In this document: piece by piece, positions 32,064 through 41,142 of the stretch
How positions within the stretch are numbered: the first letter of the stretch is position 1
Layout of the letters: each line of letters starts with the position of its first letter
Assembly: GCA_905199225.1 (NCBI GenBank)
Contig: CAJKFS010000006.1
Span: 9,174 to 73,173, forward strand
Length of the DNA: 64,000 nucleotides
Origin: an uncultured Collinsella sp.
Lineage (GTDB): Bacteria; Actinomycetota; Coriobacteriia; Coriobacteriales; Coriobacteriaceae
Reading direction: 5' to 3'
Position numbers and translations under genes: made by a program
The notes under the pieces: model-generated
What the model was told of the DNA's origin: nothing
What the model saw: the letters and a program-made list of their open reading frames with translations, nothing else
The model's database searches: none

Positions 32064-33707
32064 TCACGCCCTATAAAACACGTTGTCGGCAAAGAAGTCG
32101 GCCGGCGGCTCCATGCAGGCGATCTCACCGTCAAACATCATGGCAATGTCATCGGCAACCTGCTCGGCAAAATCCAGATCGTGCGTGGCCATAATGACGG
32201 TGCCGCCAGCCTTCGCATGGTCACGCAGGGCGCGGGCGATGATGCGGCGGCTCTCCAGGTCCAAGCCCTTCGTGGGCTCGTCAAGCAGCAGCAGCTCGGG
32301 GCCGATCAGCAGCAGCTTTGCCAGTGCGAGCAGCTGGCGCTGTCCGCCCGAGAGGTCGTAGGGGTGGCGCGTCTCCAGGCCGTCCAATCCCAGTTGCGCC
32401 GCACGCTCCCGCGCCAAGTTCTCGTCATATCCGCAGGTCGAAGCCCATTCTATCAGCTCATCGCGAACCGTCTCGGCAACCAGCAATGCTTTGGGATTCT
32501 GAGGCAGCAGCGCCGCCGAGGCCGCCCCGCGCACCATGCGGCCGCGCTGCAGCTTGGCGGTCTTCGCCAGCACCGAAAGCATTGTCGACTTGCCGCAGCC
32601 GTTACCGCCCGCAACCGCATGCACCGCGCCAGCCGAAAACGACGCATCGAGCCCGCGCAGCACCCAACCGCCCGCGCGATCGTAGCGAAACCAGCTCCCT
32701 GCCAGGGTGGTAGCCGACCCAGCGTGCATTTTTTGGAGTATTCTGCTTCCATCCGTGCGCGGGAAGGCTTCCGAGCCGTTCTCGAGCGACGTTTGCGCCA
32801 CAAATTCAGACGATTTGTCCAATTCCGAACTTTTTTTCGCGCTCGATACGTCCCCGGGCGGCTCCAGAGAGCCCAAATTGTCCTCACGCCTGCTGAATAC
32901 TCCTTTATTTGCACATCGGATGGCACCCCACCCCAACATGTCATCGGACAACAGCGATTCTCGGCGTCCCAAAGAAGCCATATCCGCCACCTCGCGCACG
33001 CGACCGTCCTCAATCCGGTACGCACACGTCGCATACTCGAGCATCGGCCGCGGTTGATGCGTAGCCACAACAACCGTGCAGCCCAGCTCACGGTTCACGC
33101 GAAACAGCGCGTGCAGAAAATTCTTCTCGGCAACGGGATCGAGCTGAGACGTGGGCTCGTCGAGTAGCAGCACACGCGGACGCAGCGCCAAGACGGCGGC
33201 AAGCGACAGCAGCTGCTTGCGGCCACCCGAAAGCGTATCGGTATCGCGATGAAGCCAGTCCTCCAGACCAAAGAAATAGCTGGTCTCGGCAACACGGCGG
33301 CGCATCTCGTCGCGCGACATGCCTAAGTTTTCCAGGCCAAACGCCATCTCGTGCCACACGGTCTCGCACACAATCTGGTTCTCGGGATCCTGGAACACGT
33401 AGCCCACGCGCTCCGCAGACGCGCGCACGTCCATGTCGGCAACGTTCTCGCCCAGCACGCGCGCATCGCCAGTGCGCTCGCCCGCCGGAGCAATCTCGGG
33501 CTTGAGCAGCGACAGCAGCGTCGACTTACCCGATCCGGTACCGCCAACAAGCAGCGCAAATGCACCTTGGGGAACAGACCAGTCGAGCCCCTCGAGCACC
33601 GTAGCATCAGCCCCGGGGTAGGCAAAGCTCAGGCTCCGCACCTCAATTGCCGGCACATCCGGGCCGCACGCCGCGCCCGACACCGGGCCACTATCCAACC
33701 GAGCCAT
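32064..33707 (-). CDS. Fused double ATPase of an ECF transporter
   Basis: 547 residues containing two ABC ATPase domains that are usually two genes (ecfA1 and ecfA2). Domain 1 (about 20-240) has GGTGSGKST, LSGGRKQL and LLLDEPTSQLD. A linker of about 90 residues with little conservation follows. Domain 2 (about 330-540) has GGNGCGKST, LSGGQRQL and LLLDEPTKGLD. Signature motifs are intact in both halves. Its start overlaps the EcfT stop (TGATG). It powers the S component encoded next. Confidence 0.92.
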   Translation of the reverse strand: MARLDSGPVSGAACGPDVPAIEVRSLSFAYPGADATVLEGLDWSVPQGAFALLVGGTGSGKSTLLSLLKPEIAPAGERTGDARVLGENVADMDVRASAERVGYVFQDPENQIVCETVWHEMAFGLENLGMSRDEMRRRVAETSYFFGLEDWLHRDTDTLSGGRKQLLSLAAVLALRPRVLLLDEPTSQLDPVAEKNFLHALFRVNRELGCTVVVATHQPRPMLEYATCAYRIEDGRVREVADMASLGRRESLLSDDMLGWGAIRCANKGVFSRREDNLGSLEPPGDVSSAKKSSELDKSSEFVAQTSLENGSEAFPRTDGSRILQKMHAGSATTLAGSWFRYDRAGGWVLRGLDASFSAGAVHAVAGGNGCGKSTMLSVLAKTAKLQRGRMVRGAASAALLPQNPKALLVAETVRDELIEWASTCGYDENLARERAAQLGLDGLETRHPYDLSGGQRQLLALAKLLLIGPELLLLDEPTKGLDLESRRIIARALRDHAKAGGTVIMATHDLDFAEQVADDIAMMFDGEIACMEPPADFFADNVFYRA

Positions 33708-34594
33708 CAGCCGAACCTCTTCTCATCGATCGTATGCAACACGCAGGGCAGCACCATCCAGGCAGCGTACACGGCATAGCCTAGCCACGGCGCGGGCACC
33801 AAAAGCTGCGGGTAAAACGAATACTGCGTTGTCGCGGTCCATGCCACCGCCACCGCGGCGGCACCAAACACCGCGAGCCCGACCAGCGCGGCAACGTCGC
33901 TGCGCCCCAGTCGATACCGCGCGTACGTCGTACGGCGCGACGCAGCACCCCACCCGCGCGAGCGCATGGCATCCGCGCGATCCAGCGAATCTTCCATGCC
34001 CCAGCCCATCAACACGCTTGACGCCCGCAGACGCGAGCGCACGGGATCGGCCGGCGCGCGCCCCGGCACGTCAATCGCATCCTGCACCGCCAGCACCGTA
34101 CGACCGCGGCGCAAAAACTGCGGGATAAGCCTCATGCACATCGAGATCATGAGCGCGATCACCGGTGCGGCATTACCCAGCAGCGCGAGCACCTTGTCGT
34201 ATTCGAGCATCGACGCCGCGGCCTCAAACCACAGCACGCTCGCCACAAACAGCCCACCCATGCACAGGCCATATACCATGCTCTCCAGATACACCGCGCG
34301 CATGCCAATGCGGAACAGCTCCGTCGAGCCCGAGGTGCCAAACAGTGGATTGACCAGCGCGATAATCAAAATCACCGGCAGCTGCCAGCGAAGCGCGCCC
34401 AGCGTGCGGGCAGCCCCACGCGTCGCAAATCCATACGCCAGCCCGCCCGCAAGTGACAGCGCAATCAGCACCGGCTGCATAGAGAACATGGTGAGCCCCA
34501 GCGTCAGCACTATATAGAGTGCCGGCACAGCTGGATGCGACATCGAGAATGCCGCGACGGGCTCGCCGCCAAACTCCTCTCGTATGTTGTCCAC
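33707..34594 (-). CDS. ECF transporter transmembrane (T) component
   Basis: About 295 residues. Helices at the N-terminus (ALYIVLTLGLTMFS, ALSLAGGLAYGF) are followed by a cytoplasmic coupling region with SMCMRLIPQFLRRGRTVL and an AMRSRGWG motif, the ATPase-contacting signature of EcfT. Two more helices follow. I start at GTG 34594, because GAGGGGACGGGGG lies just upstream; the longer frame up to 34762 reads into non-coding arginine-rich sequence. It is divergent from glmU. Confidence 0.82.
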   Translation of the reverse strand: MDNIREEFGGEPVAAFSMSHPAVPALYIVLTLGLTMFSMQPVLIALSLAGGLAYGFATRGAARTLGALRWQLPVILIIALVNPLFGTSGSTELFRIGMRAVYLESMVYGLCMGGLFVASVLWFEAAASMLEYDKVLALLGNAAPVIALMISMCMRLIPQFLRRGRTVLAVQDAIDVPGRAPADPVRSRLRASSVLMGWGMEDSLDRADAMRSRGWGAASRRTTYARYRLGRSDVAALVGLAVFGAAAVAVAWTATTQYSFYPQLLVPAPWLGYAVYAAWMVLPCVLHTIDEKRFG

Positions 34595-34790
34595 GGGCAC
34601 CCCCGTCCCCTCGCTCAAACGACAGCTCCGCAGCACCGCCGCCATGCACGGCCAGCGCAAACGCCACGCCGGCGGCGCAAGCCTCAACCGCCGCAATCCA
34701 ATCGTTACGCGCTCAACATATGCCTGCGGTATCATATTGCGCCGTGTATCGTTTCCAAGCACACGTCTCTATAACGTAACAGGAGATCAC

Positions 34791-36203
34791 ATGGACGCAA
34801 CCGCAATTATCCTCGCTGCCGGCGAGGGCACCCGCATGAAGTCGAACCACTGCAAGGTTTCGCACAAGATCCTGGGCAAGCCCATGGTCCAGTGGATCGT
34901 CGACGCTACCATCAAGGCCGGCTGCAGCCGCGTCGTGGTCGTCATCGGCAGCCACGCCGACGAGATGCGCGCCCTGATCGACGGCGCCTACGCCAACAGC
35001 GCCACCAAAGTCGAGTGCGTTGAGCAGACCGAGCGCCTGGGCACCGGTCACGCCGTGAAGATCGCGCTCGAGGCCTGCGGCATCACGCAAGGCCCCGTCG
35101 TCGTGCTCAACGGCGACCTGCCGCTCATCACCGCCGACACCGTCGCCAAGTTCGCGCAGACCGTCGCCACCGGCGAGCTCGCCTGCACCGTCATGACCAT
35201 GACCCCGCCCGACCCCTTCGGCTACGGCCGCATCAAGCTGGGTGCCGACGGCCAGATCGAACGCATCATCGAGCAGAAGGACTGCACACCCGAGCAGGCC
35301 GCCACGCTGCTCGAGTGCAACGCCGGCTGCTACGCCTTCGACGGCGCGCAGCTCGCCGCGCACATTGACGAGATCGGCAACGACAACGCGCAGTCCGAGT
35401 ACTATCTGCCCGACATGCTCGAGATCCTCAAGGGCCACGGCCAGGCAGTCTCCATCTTCCACTGCGATGACTACCGCGACGGCCTGGGCGTCAACAGCCG
35501 CATCCAGCTCGCGCAGCTCACCGCCATCGCGCGCGACCGCATCAACGAGCACTGGATGGCCGAGGGCGTTACCTTCATCGACCCCACGCAGGCCTGGATC
35601 GGCCCCGACGCCACCATCGGCCGCGACACCGTCGTGTGGCCGCAGACGCACCTGATCGGCCACGTCACCGTGGGCGAGGAGTGCCAGCTCGGCCCCAACA
35701 GCCGTCTCACCGACACCACCGTCGGCAGCGGCTGCATCATCGATGAGACCATCGCCATCGAGGCCGTCATCGAGAACGGCGTCGACTGCGGCCCGCGCGC
35801 CTACCTGCGCCCGGGTACCCACATGCTCGACGGCTCCAAGGCCGGCACGCACGTGGAGATCAAGAAGTCCACGATCGGCGAGGGCTCCAAGGTGCCGCAC
35901 CTGTCCTACATCGGCGATACCACCATGGGCTCCGGCGTCAACGTGGGCGCAGGCTCCATCACCTGCAACTACGACGGCGTGCACAAGCACAAGACCGTCA
36001 TCGGCAACGATGCCTTCATCGGCTCCGACACCATGATGGTCGCGCCCGCCCAGATTGGCGACGGCGCGCTCGTGGCCGCCGGCTCCGTCATCACTGAGCC
36101 GGTCCCGGCAGACGCACTCGGTCTGGGCCGCGCCCGTCAGGTAAATATTGAGGGCTGGGCCGCCGATTATCGCCGCCGCCTGCACGAGGACGACGAGGTA
36201 TAA
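34791..36203 (+). CDS. glmU: Bifunctional UDP-GlcNAc pyrophosphorylase/glucosamine-1-P acetyltransferase
   Basis: 470 residues. The N-terminal nucleotidyltransferase (about 1-230: AIILAAGEGTRMKSNHCKV, VVLNGDLPL, TMTPPDPFGYGRI) is joined to a C-terminal left-handed beta-helix acetyltransferase (about 260-455: YLRPGTHML, GAGSITCNYDG, ALGLGRARQ). It makes UDP-GlcNAc for peptidoglycan. ATG 34791 follows AGGAGATCAC. Codon use here is strongly biased to C-ending codons, as in prs next door, consistent with high expression. Confidence 0.96.
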   Translation: MDATAIILAAGEGTRMKSNHCKVSHKILGKPMVQWIVDATIKAGCSRVVVVIGSHADEMRALIDGAYANSATKVECVEQTERLGTGHAVKIALEACGITQGPVVVLNGDLPLITADTVAKFAQTVATGELACTVMTMTPPDPFGYGRIKLGADGQIERIIEQKDCTPEQAATLLECNAGCYAFDGAQLAAHIDEIGNDNAQSEYYLPDMLEILKGHGQAVSIFHCDDYRDGLGVNSRIQLAQLTAIARDRINEHWMAEGVTFIDPTQAWIGPDATIGRDTVVWPQTHLIGHVTVGEECQLGPNSRLTDTTVGSGCIIDETIAIEAVIENGVDCGPRAYLRPGTHMLDGSKAGTHVEIKKSTIGEGSKVPHLSYIGDTTMGSGVNVGAGSITCNYDGVHKHKTVIGNDAFIGSDTMMVAPAQIGDGALVAAGSVITEPVPADALGLGRARQVNIEGWAADYRRRLHEDDEV

Positions 36204-36221
36204 CGTTTTACCAAGCATCTA

Positions 36222-36256
36222 AGGAGCCGCTTCCGTGGGGACGGCTCCTTTTTCTA
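36222..36256 (+). terminator. Terminator of glmU
   Basis: AAGGAGCCG pairs with CGGCTCCTT around CTTCCGTGGGGA, followed by TTTTC, 18 bases after the glmU stop. Confidence 0.85.
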
Positions 36257-36394
36257 TCGTGACCTGCGCAACCGGATGAGTGGTCGGTTCGTGTCCGTTG
36301 ACGGTAAAGACGTTATCAAGACCCGATTAACCCCGTCGCGCGGTTACAATGCAACAAGGCATCTATATGGCATTCGATATAAAGGAGAAGGGTA

Positions 36395-37381
36395 ATGCCG
36401 ATTAATGATCCCGAGAAGTCGGAGAATATGCGCAAGTCCATCCGCGTGTATTCCGGTTCCTCCAACCGTCCCCTCGCTCAGAAGATCGCTGAGTTCCTTG
36501 GGGTCGAGCTTTCGGGCCTTACGCTAAAGCAGTTCGCCAACGGTGAGATTTACGCCCGCTACGACGAGACCGTCCGCGGCGCCGACGTCTTCCTGATTCA
36601 GTCCGTGGCCGGCGGCAACGTCAACGACATGCTCATGGAGCTGCTCATCGCGACCGACGCTGCCAAGCGCGCATCCGCCCGCTCCATCACCGCCGTTATC
36701 ACCCACTACGGCTATGCCCGTCAGGACCGCAAGGCCGGCCCGCGTGAGCCCATCACCGCCCGCCTCGTCGCCAACCTGCTCGAGCGCGCCGGCGTCAACC
36801 GCATCATCACCCTCGACCTGCACCAGGGCCAGATTCAGGGCTTCTTCGATATCCCGGTTAACCACCTGTCCGCGCTGCCGCTGTTTGGCCAGTACTACAA
36901 CGACATGCACTTCGACACCGACAACCTGGTTGTCGTCTCCCCCGATGTGGGCCGCGCCAAGGCCGCCAAGAAGCTGTCCGACATGCTCGGCTGCGACCTG
37001 GCCATCGCCCACAAGGGCCGTCCGCGCCACAACGCCGCCGAGGTCATGGGCATCATCGGTGACATCAAGGGCAAGACCTGCATCATCAACGACGACATGA
37101 TCGACACCGCAGGCACCCTGTGCGCCAACGTCAAGGAGCTCAAGGCTATGGGCGCCGGCGACATCTACGTATGCGCCACCCACGGCATCTTCTCCGGTCC
37201 GGCCATCGAGCGTCTGAACGACGCCCCGATCGTCGAGTGCCTCGTCACCGACGCCATTCCCGTCGAGGTCGGCGGCAAGATCAAGACCATCTCGGTCGCC
37301 GAGGAGTTCGCTCAGGCCATCTCCGCCGTTTACCACGAGGAGCCCGTCTCCACGCTCGTCGGCGGCGACTTCGCGCTGTAA
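36395..37381 (+). CDS. prs: Ribose-phosphate pyrophosphokinase
   Basis: 328 residues. It makes PRPP for purines, pyrimidines, histidine and NAD. Motifs in order: FANGEIYARYDETVRGADVF, HYGYARQDRKAGPREPITA (ATP flexible loop), LDLHQGQIQGFFDIPV, and the PRPP loop NDDMIDTAGT. AAAGGAGAAGGG lies upstream of the ATG, and a TTACAAT-type -10 is near 36344. It has its own strong terminator. PRPP made here would feed the purF/purM/purN set in the same window. Confidence 0.96.
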   Translation: MPINDPEKSENMRKSIRVYSGSSNRPLAQKIAEFLGVELSGLTLKQFANGEIYARYDETVRGADVFLIQSVAGGNVNDMLMELLIATDAAKRASARSITAVITHYGYARQDRKAGPREPITARLVANLLERAGVNRIITLDLHQGQIQGFFDIPVNHLSALPLFGQYYNDMHFDTDNLVVVSPDVGRAKAAKKLSDMLGCDLAIAHKGRPRHNAAEVMGIIGDIKGKTCIINDDMIDTAGTLCANVKELKAMGAGDIYVCATHGIFSGPAIERLNDAPIVECLVTDAIPVEVGGKIKTISVAEEFAQAISAVYHEEPVSTLVGGDFAL

Positions 37382-37413
37382 TCCAGCGTGCATCTCATCA
37401 TCTTTGGTGTTTT

Positions 37414-37447
37414 TAAAGGGTCGGAAGCTCGCTTCCGACCCTTTTTC
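37414..37447 (+). terminator. Terminator of prs
   Basis: AAAGGGTCGGAAG pairs with CTTCCGACCCTTT around CTCG, followed by TTTC. A strong intrinsic terminator. Confidence 0.9.
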
Positions 37448-37467
37448 TACCCCTCGACAACCTTCCC

Positions 37468-37660
37468 TGGACAATTAGTTCAGATACGTATTTTTTTAAA
37501 GCTCCAAAGGCCGTTCTGAGCTCCCCGGCGAACGCCATACTGCCCAAAGCTCATCGCTTTCGAGTACGACCGCCGCATATTTACCCTCAAATCGCCCTAG
37601 AAAGCCCTTAGAAACGCCTCGAACGCCCGCCGTCTTATACGTATCTGAACTAACTGTCCA
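37468..37660. repeat. 193-bp palindrome-ended element, copy A
   Basis: Left end TGGACAATTAGTTCAGATAC and right end GTATCTGAACTAACTGTCCA are complementary with one mismatch; the inner arm is ACGTAT. Interior sequence is not shared with copy B at 38983-39185. The ends look like those of a small inverted-repeat transposable element, but no target duplication is obvious. Together with copy B it brackets the nuclease-like gene. The rest of 37661-37823 holds no recognisable feature. Confidence 0.85.
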
Positions 37661-37823
37661 GTAGCTATCGTCAACCTTCGCGGCAGAGCTCAATTTCCTG
37701 CAATCCCCTCAACCGATTCCACCGATTTCATAACACCCAGCCGTTCATGGCGCGCAGCGCCCCGCTGAGCGAAAAGAACGGTATGGCGGTCGCATTCTGC
37801 CGCCAACTTAGTACGTTATAGCT

Positions 37824-38951
37824 ATGACGACCGTGATTTCACATCTCTCCGCCCTCCGCGCAATTCGTCGCGCACGACGGGCGTACTCTGCCCTACCCTG
37901 GGACTCCGTTGATAGCGAACAGCAAGCACAGGCCTTGGCTGGCTGCATTCCCAACAATGACGCGATAGACTTTGGCGCACTTTCGATACTCGACGCCTGG
38001 AATGAAGATGATTCCGAACTGCTCGATCTTCTCGTTTCAAACGAAGACAACAGGCGCCCCGACAAGCGACTTCTTCAGCATATTCTCTCCACTCCTCTTC
38101 CTGAAGGTGCAATTATGCACGTCGAGGCCGACATCTACGCAACGTCTCCTGCCATGACAGCCATGCTTTGTTCCAAAAATGAATCAGTCGCCAAAACCTT
38201 GATGCTCCTTATGGAGCTGCTCGGAACCTACTCACTTCCGCCCGAGGCAACTTACCCCATCGCCTACGACGACACGTGGCCCAAGGCCAACAGCTTCGAA
38301 GCGATGGACGACCTCGATTGCCAGGGCGACCAACCGACACCCGAAAAGCCAGCCGAAACACGCTACGAACAGGCACACTATAGATGCGAACCCGCTACAA
38401 CCATCGAAGAACTCGAGGCAGTCGCACGGTTCGCCAAAAGTAGTTCCTACGCCTCGTTTCGTACGGCTGTCAAACTCGCCCGGGCCGGATCCGCATCCCC
38501 AGCGGAATCATTGATGTTCGCCGTCCTGGGCGCGCCCATGCGCTTTGGCGGATTCGGGTGTTGCAGTTTGCCCATGGGAGGCCTGCTGCTCAACTATCGT
38601 GTCGATTTCGACACCCTTGCGGTCAACATGTCCTCGGGCATCCCCTACGCCATCTGCGACTTATATTGCCCGGCCGCCGGAATCGACAACGAATACAACG
38701 GAATTGGACATGAGCTTCAAAACGCCCGCATCCACGATGGCAATCGCAACAATGGCCTTAAAGCCATGGGTATCCACGTCCTGGTTATCAATCGTGACCA
38801 AATGAAGGACCTTGTTGCACTCGAAGCCTTCGCCCAGACGATGCATCGACTTGCGGGGGTTCGATTCCGCTACCGCATCAAGGGTTATCGCAAGCGTCAG
38901 GCTGCCTGGCTCAACGCCCTGCGGGCCGGAATCGGCCTCGCGCCGGTCTAA
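37824..38951 (+). CDS. Putative PD-(D/E)XK nuclease-like protein
   Basis: 375 residues. The C-terminal half carries YRVDFDTLAVN, YAICDLYCPAAGIDNEYNG, then H...D and NNGLKAMGIHVLVINRDQMK (about 250-330). The pattern D-x(n)-E-Y-x-G...H...R/N...L...G-x-x-V resembles DUF559/Vsr-like restriction-endonuclease folds. The N-terminal half is unassigned. No ribosome-binding site is visible before the ATG. It looks less GC-rich than its neighbours and lies between two copies of a palindrome-ended element, so it may be a laterally gained defence or mobile-element gene. Function is unproven. Confidence 0.6.
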   Translation: MTTVISHLSALRAIRRARRAYSALPWDSVDSEQQAQALAGCIPNNDAIDFGALSILDAWNEDDSELLDLLVSNEDNRRPDKRLLQHILSTPLPEGAIMHVEADIYATSPAMTAMLCSKNESVAKTLMLLMELLGTYSLPPEATYPIAYDDTWPKANSFEAMDDLDCQGDQPTPEKPAETRYEQAHYRCEPATTIEELEAVARFAKSSSYASFRTAVKLARAGSASPAESLMFAVLGAPMRFGGFGCCSLPMGGLLLNYRVDFDTLAVNMSSGIPYAICDLYCPAAGIDNEYNGIGHELQNARIHDGNRNNGLKAMGIHVLVINRDQMKDLVALEAFAQTMHRLAGVRFRYRIKGYRKRQAAWLNALRAGIGLAPV

Positions 38952-38982
38952 AAGACTTTTACCCAGTGTTACCTAGCATGGC

Positions 38983-39185
38983 TGGACAGTTAGTTCAGAT
39001 TTGTATAAAAAGACGGCTAATATCGAGGTAGTTTGCCGCCATCCCGGCGCCAGTCACCTCATTTGAAGACTCGAAAGATCTGAAATAGCGCAAAATGTGC
39101 TCCCCAAAGCGCCGTGGCAGTTCCGCGGTCCCAATTTTGACAGTCAAAGACCTCTTGGTTTATACAAATCTGAACTAACTGTCCA
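38983..39185. repeat. 203-bp palindrome-ended element, copy B
   Basis: Ends TGGACAGTTAGTTCAGATTT and AAATCTGAACTAACTGTCCA are exact complements, continuing into GTATAAA/TTTATAC. The outer 18 bp match copy A. The inner arm differs (TTGTAT here, ACGTAT in A), but both arms of each copy changed together. It starts 32 bases after the nuclease-like stop codon. Confidence 0.85.
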
Positions 39186-39299
39186 CCCCGGCTTCTGACG
39201 ACTGCCCAAACGCCCTCATACAGCCTCAATCACCCGCCATTTGACAGCAGCAACGGGGTCGCTCACCATAGCAGGCGACAAATCAACGAAAGGATGAAC

Positions 39300-39929
39300 A
39301 TGGCAGCTGCACAGCCGCTTAAGATTCGCATGGTTGCCGGACTTGGCAACCCTGGCGAGGAATATGCCGAGACCCGTCACAACGCTGGTTTCAAAGCAAT
39401 CGACGAGCTGGCCCGTCAGGCCGGCGTCACGTACTGGAAAAACCAAGCAGGCGCCGAGATCGCGCTCATCAACATCAACGATCCCGAGGAAGAGGGCGGC
39501 AAGCGCCAGATTGTACTGGTCAAGCCGCAGTCGTACATGAACACCTCGGGCGGGCCCATCTCCAAACTCTGCCGCGAGTACAAGATCAAGGCCGAGGAGC
39601 TGCTCGTCATCCACGACGAGCTCGATATTCCCGCCGGCGACGTGCGTGTTAAGGTGGGCGGCGGCCATGCCGGTCACAACGGCCTGCGTTCCATCATCGA
39701 TAAGATGGGCAGCCGCGACTTCAGCCGCATCCGCACCGGCATCGGCAACCCTCCCGGCAAGATGGCCGTCGCCGACTACGTGCTTAAGCAGCTGCGCGCC
39801 CGCGAGGCCGAGGATTTCCAGGACACCTGCGCCCGCGCGGCCGACGCCGCCGGCCTGGCGATTGTGCACGGCGTAGTCTATGCTCGCGACCATGTCAACG
39901 GCGCCGCCTCCGCCAACGGCAAGCACTAA
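39300..39929 (+). CDS. pth: Peptidyl-tRNA hydrolase
   Basis: 209 residues. It recycles peptidyl-tRNA released from ribosomes. Key parts: MVAGLGNPGEEYAETRHNAG (catalytic His at the end), VKPQSYMNTSGGPI, VIHDELDIPAGDVRVKVGG, GHAGHNGLRSI and RIRTGIGNPPG. I chose ATG 39300 because AAAGG then has a seven-base spacing; ATG 39294 directly abuts it. It is monocistronic. Confidence 0.95.
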   Translation: MAAAQPLKIRMVAGLGNPGEEYAETRHNAGFKAIDELARQAGVTYWKNQAGAEIALININDPEEEGGKRQIVLVKPQSYMNTSGGPISKLCREYKIKAEELLVIHDELDIPAGDVRVKVGGGHAGHNGLRSIIDKMGSRDFSRIRTGIGNPPGKMAVADYVLKQLRAREAEDFQDTCARAADAAGLAIVHGVVYARDHVNGAASANGKH

Positions 39930-39941
39930 AACCTACTATTT

Positions 39942-40119
39942 AGGGACAGGGTTATTTTGGCAGGTTTTATCTACGGAAACGCCATGACAGCCGCGCCGTA
40001 ATAAACCCTGTGCCGCCATACATATGCAGCGCCCCAAAGGAGGCCGGCCTCATCACAACCCGAGGCCGGCCCCTTTGCCGTTTTGCCTGATAAAACCGAC
40101 CAAAATAAACCTGTCCCTA
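39942..40119. repeat. 178-bp inverted-repeat element, GGGACAGG type
   Basis: The left arm is AGGGACAGG, then TTATTTTGG, then AGGTTTTATC; the right arm is GATAAAACC, then CCAAAATAA, then CCTGTCCCT. About 30 bp pair with a few mismatches around a 118-bp interior that contains a second hairpin (AGGCCGGCC/GGCCGGCC near 40040-40075). A single arm of the same family is at 51302-51330. Confidence 0.8.
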
Positions 40120-40191
40120 TTTGGTAGGCCGAAGTGGATAAACCCTTTTCCCACCTGCCAAAGAAACACGTAAGCGACATTGCCATGAGGG

Positions 40192-40197
40192 TATAAT
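40192..40197 (+). promoter_or_regulatory. Candidate -10 element for nfnAB
   Basis: A perfect TATAAT lies about 105 bases upstream of the nfnA start. No clear -35 TTGACA is present 16-18 bases before it (sequence there reads CGTAAGC). The remaining leader up to 40302 shows no known riboswitch. Confidence 0.45.
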
Positions 40198-40302
40198 TTG
40201 CACCGTATGTCTGCACAACGCCTGTGCGCGTACGGTTTTATTCGGGCTACCGTCCATTTCCGTGGAGGCACGGTTCGGCAGCCCTAACAAGAGAGGGGTT
40301 CT

Positions 40303-41142
40303 ATGTATAAGATCCTGGAGAAGACGCAGTTCTCGGAGAAGGTGTTCAAGTTCCGCATCGAGGCGCCTGCAATCGCCAAGCATGCGCACGCTGGACAGTT
40401 CCTCATGGTTCGCGCCAACGAGACGGGCGAGCGTGTCCCGTTTACCCTGGCCGGCTGGAACGGTGACGAGGGCTGGGTCGAGTTCATCTTCATGGTGATC
40501 GGCAAGACCACCGAGATGCTTTCCACCTACGAGGCCGGCGAGTCGCTGCGCGACGTCGTGGGCCCGCTGGGCGTTCCCACCGAGATGGCTGAGGGCCCCT
40601 GCGCCGTCATTGGCGGCGGCGTCGGCCTGGCAATTGCCTTCCCGGTCGCCAAGCACCTGGTCGAGACCGGCCACGAGGTGCACGCCATCATGGGCGCCCG
40701 CACCAAGGACCTCCTGCTTATGGAGGACCAGTTCCGCGAGCTCCTCGACGAGGACCACATCCACATCACCACTGACGACGGCTCCTACGGCGAGCAGGGC
40801 GTTGTCACCGCTCCGCTGGAGCGCCTGCTGCAGGACAAGGCCGTGAGCCAGGTCTTCTGCGTCGGCCCCGTTCCGATGATGAAGTTCTCGACCCTCACCG
40901 CCCAGAAATACGACACCCCCATCACCGCGTCCCTCAACCCCATCATGGTTGACGGCACCGGTATGTGCGGCTGCTGCCGCGTCGAGGTGGGCGGCGTGAC
41001 CAAGTTCGCTTGCGTCGACGGCCCCGACTTCGATGCCACCCTGGTCGACTGGGATGACCTTCGTGCCCGCCAGGCCGCTTACCGTTCCGAAGAGGGCGAG
41101 TCCCTCAAGGCCTATGAGGAAAAGAGCTGCGCATGCCACTAG
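40303..41142 (+). CDS. NfnA-like FAD/NAD-binding ferredoxin reductase subunit
   Basis: 279 residues. An FAD-binding barrel (about 1-95, VRANETGERVPFTLAGW) precedes an NAD-binding domain (CAVIGGGVGLAIAFPVAKHL) and a C-terminal 2Fe-2S cysteine set (MVDGTGMCGCCRVEVGG...ACVDGPDFD). This is the small subunit of NADH-dependent ferredoxin:NADP oxidoreductase (NfnA, also annotated SudB or dihydroorotate dehydrogenase electron transfer). The stop overlaps the start of the large subunit by ten bases, so they are translated together. Confidence 0.85.
   Translation: MYKILEKTQFSEKVFKFRIEAPAIAKHAHAGQFLMVRANETGERVPFTLAGWNGDEGWVEFIFMVIGKTTEMLSTYEAGESLRDVVGPLGVPTEMAEGPCAVIGGGVGLAIAFPVAKHLVETGHEVHAIMGARTKDLLLMEDQFRELLDEDHIHITTDDGSYGEQGVVTAPLERLLQDKAVSQVFCVGPVPMMKFSTLTAQKYDTPITASLNPIMVDGTGMCGCCRVEVGGVTKFACVDGPDFDATLVDWDDLRARQAAYRSEEGESLKAYEEKSCACH

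Noticed and set aside
34595..34790. Cobalamin or other vitamin riboswitch upstream of the ECF operon
   Set aside because: The S component looks vitamin-type, but the leader lacks a B12-box or other recognisable aptamer, and the divergent gap with glmU is short.
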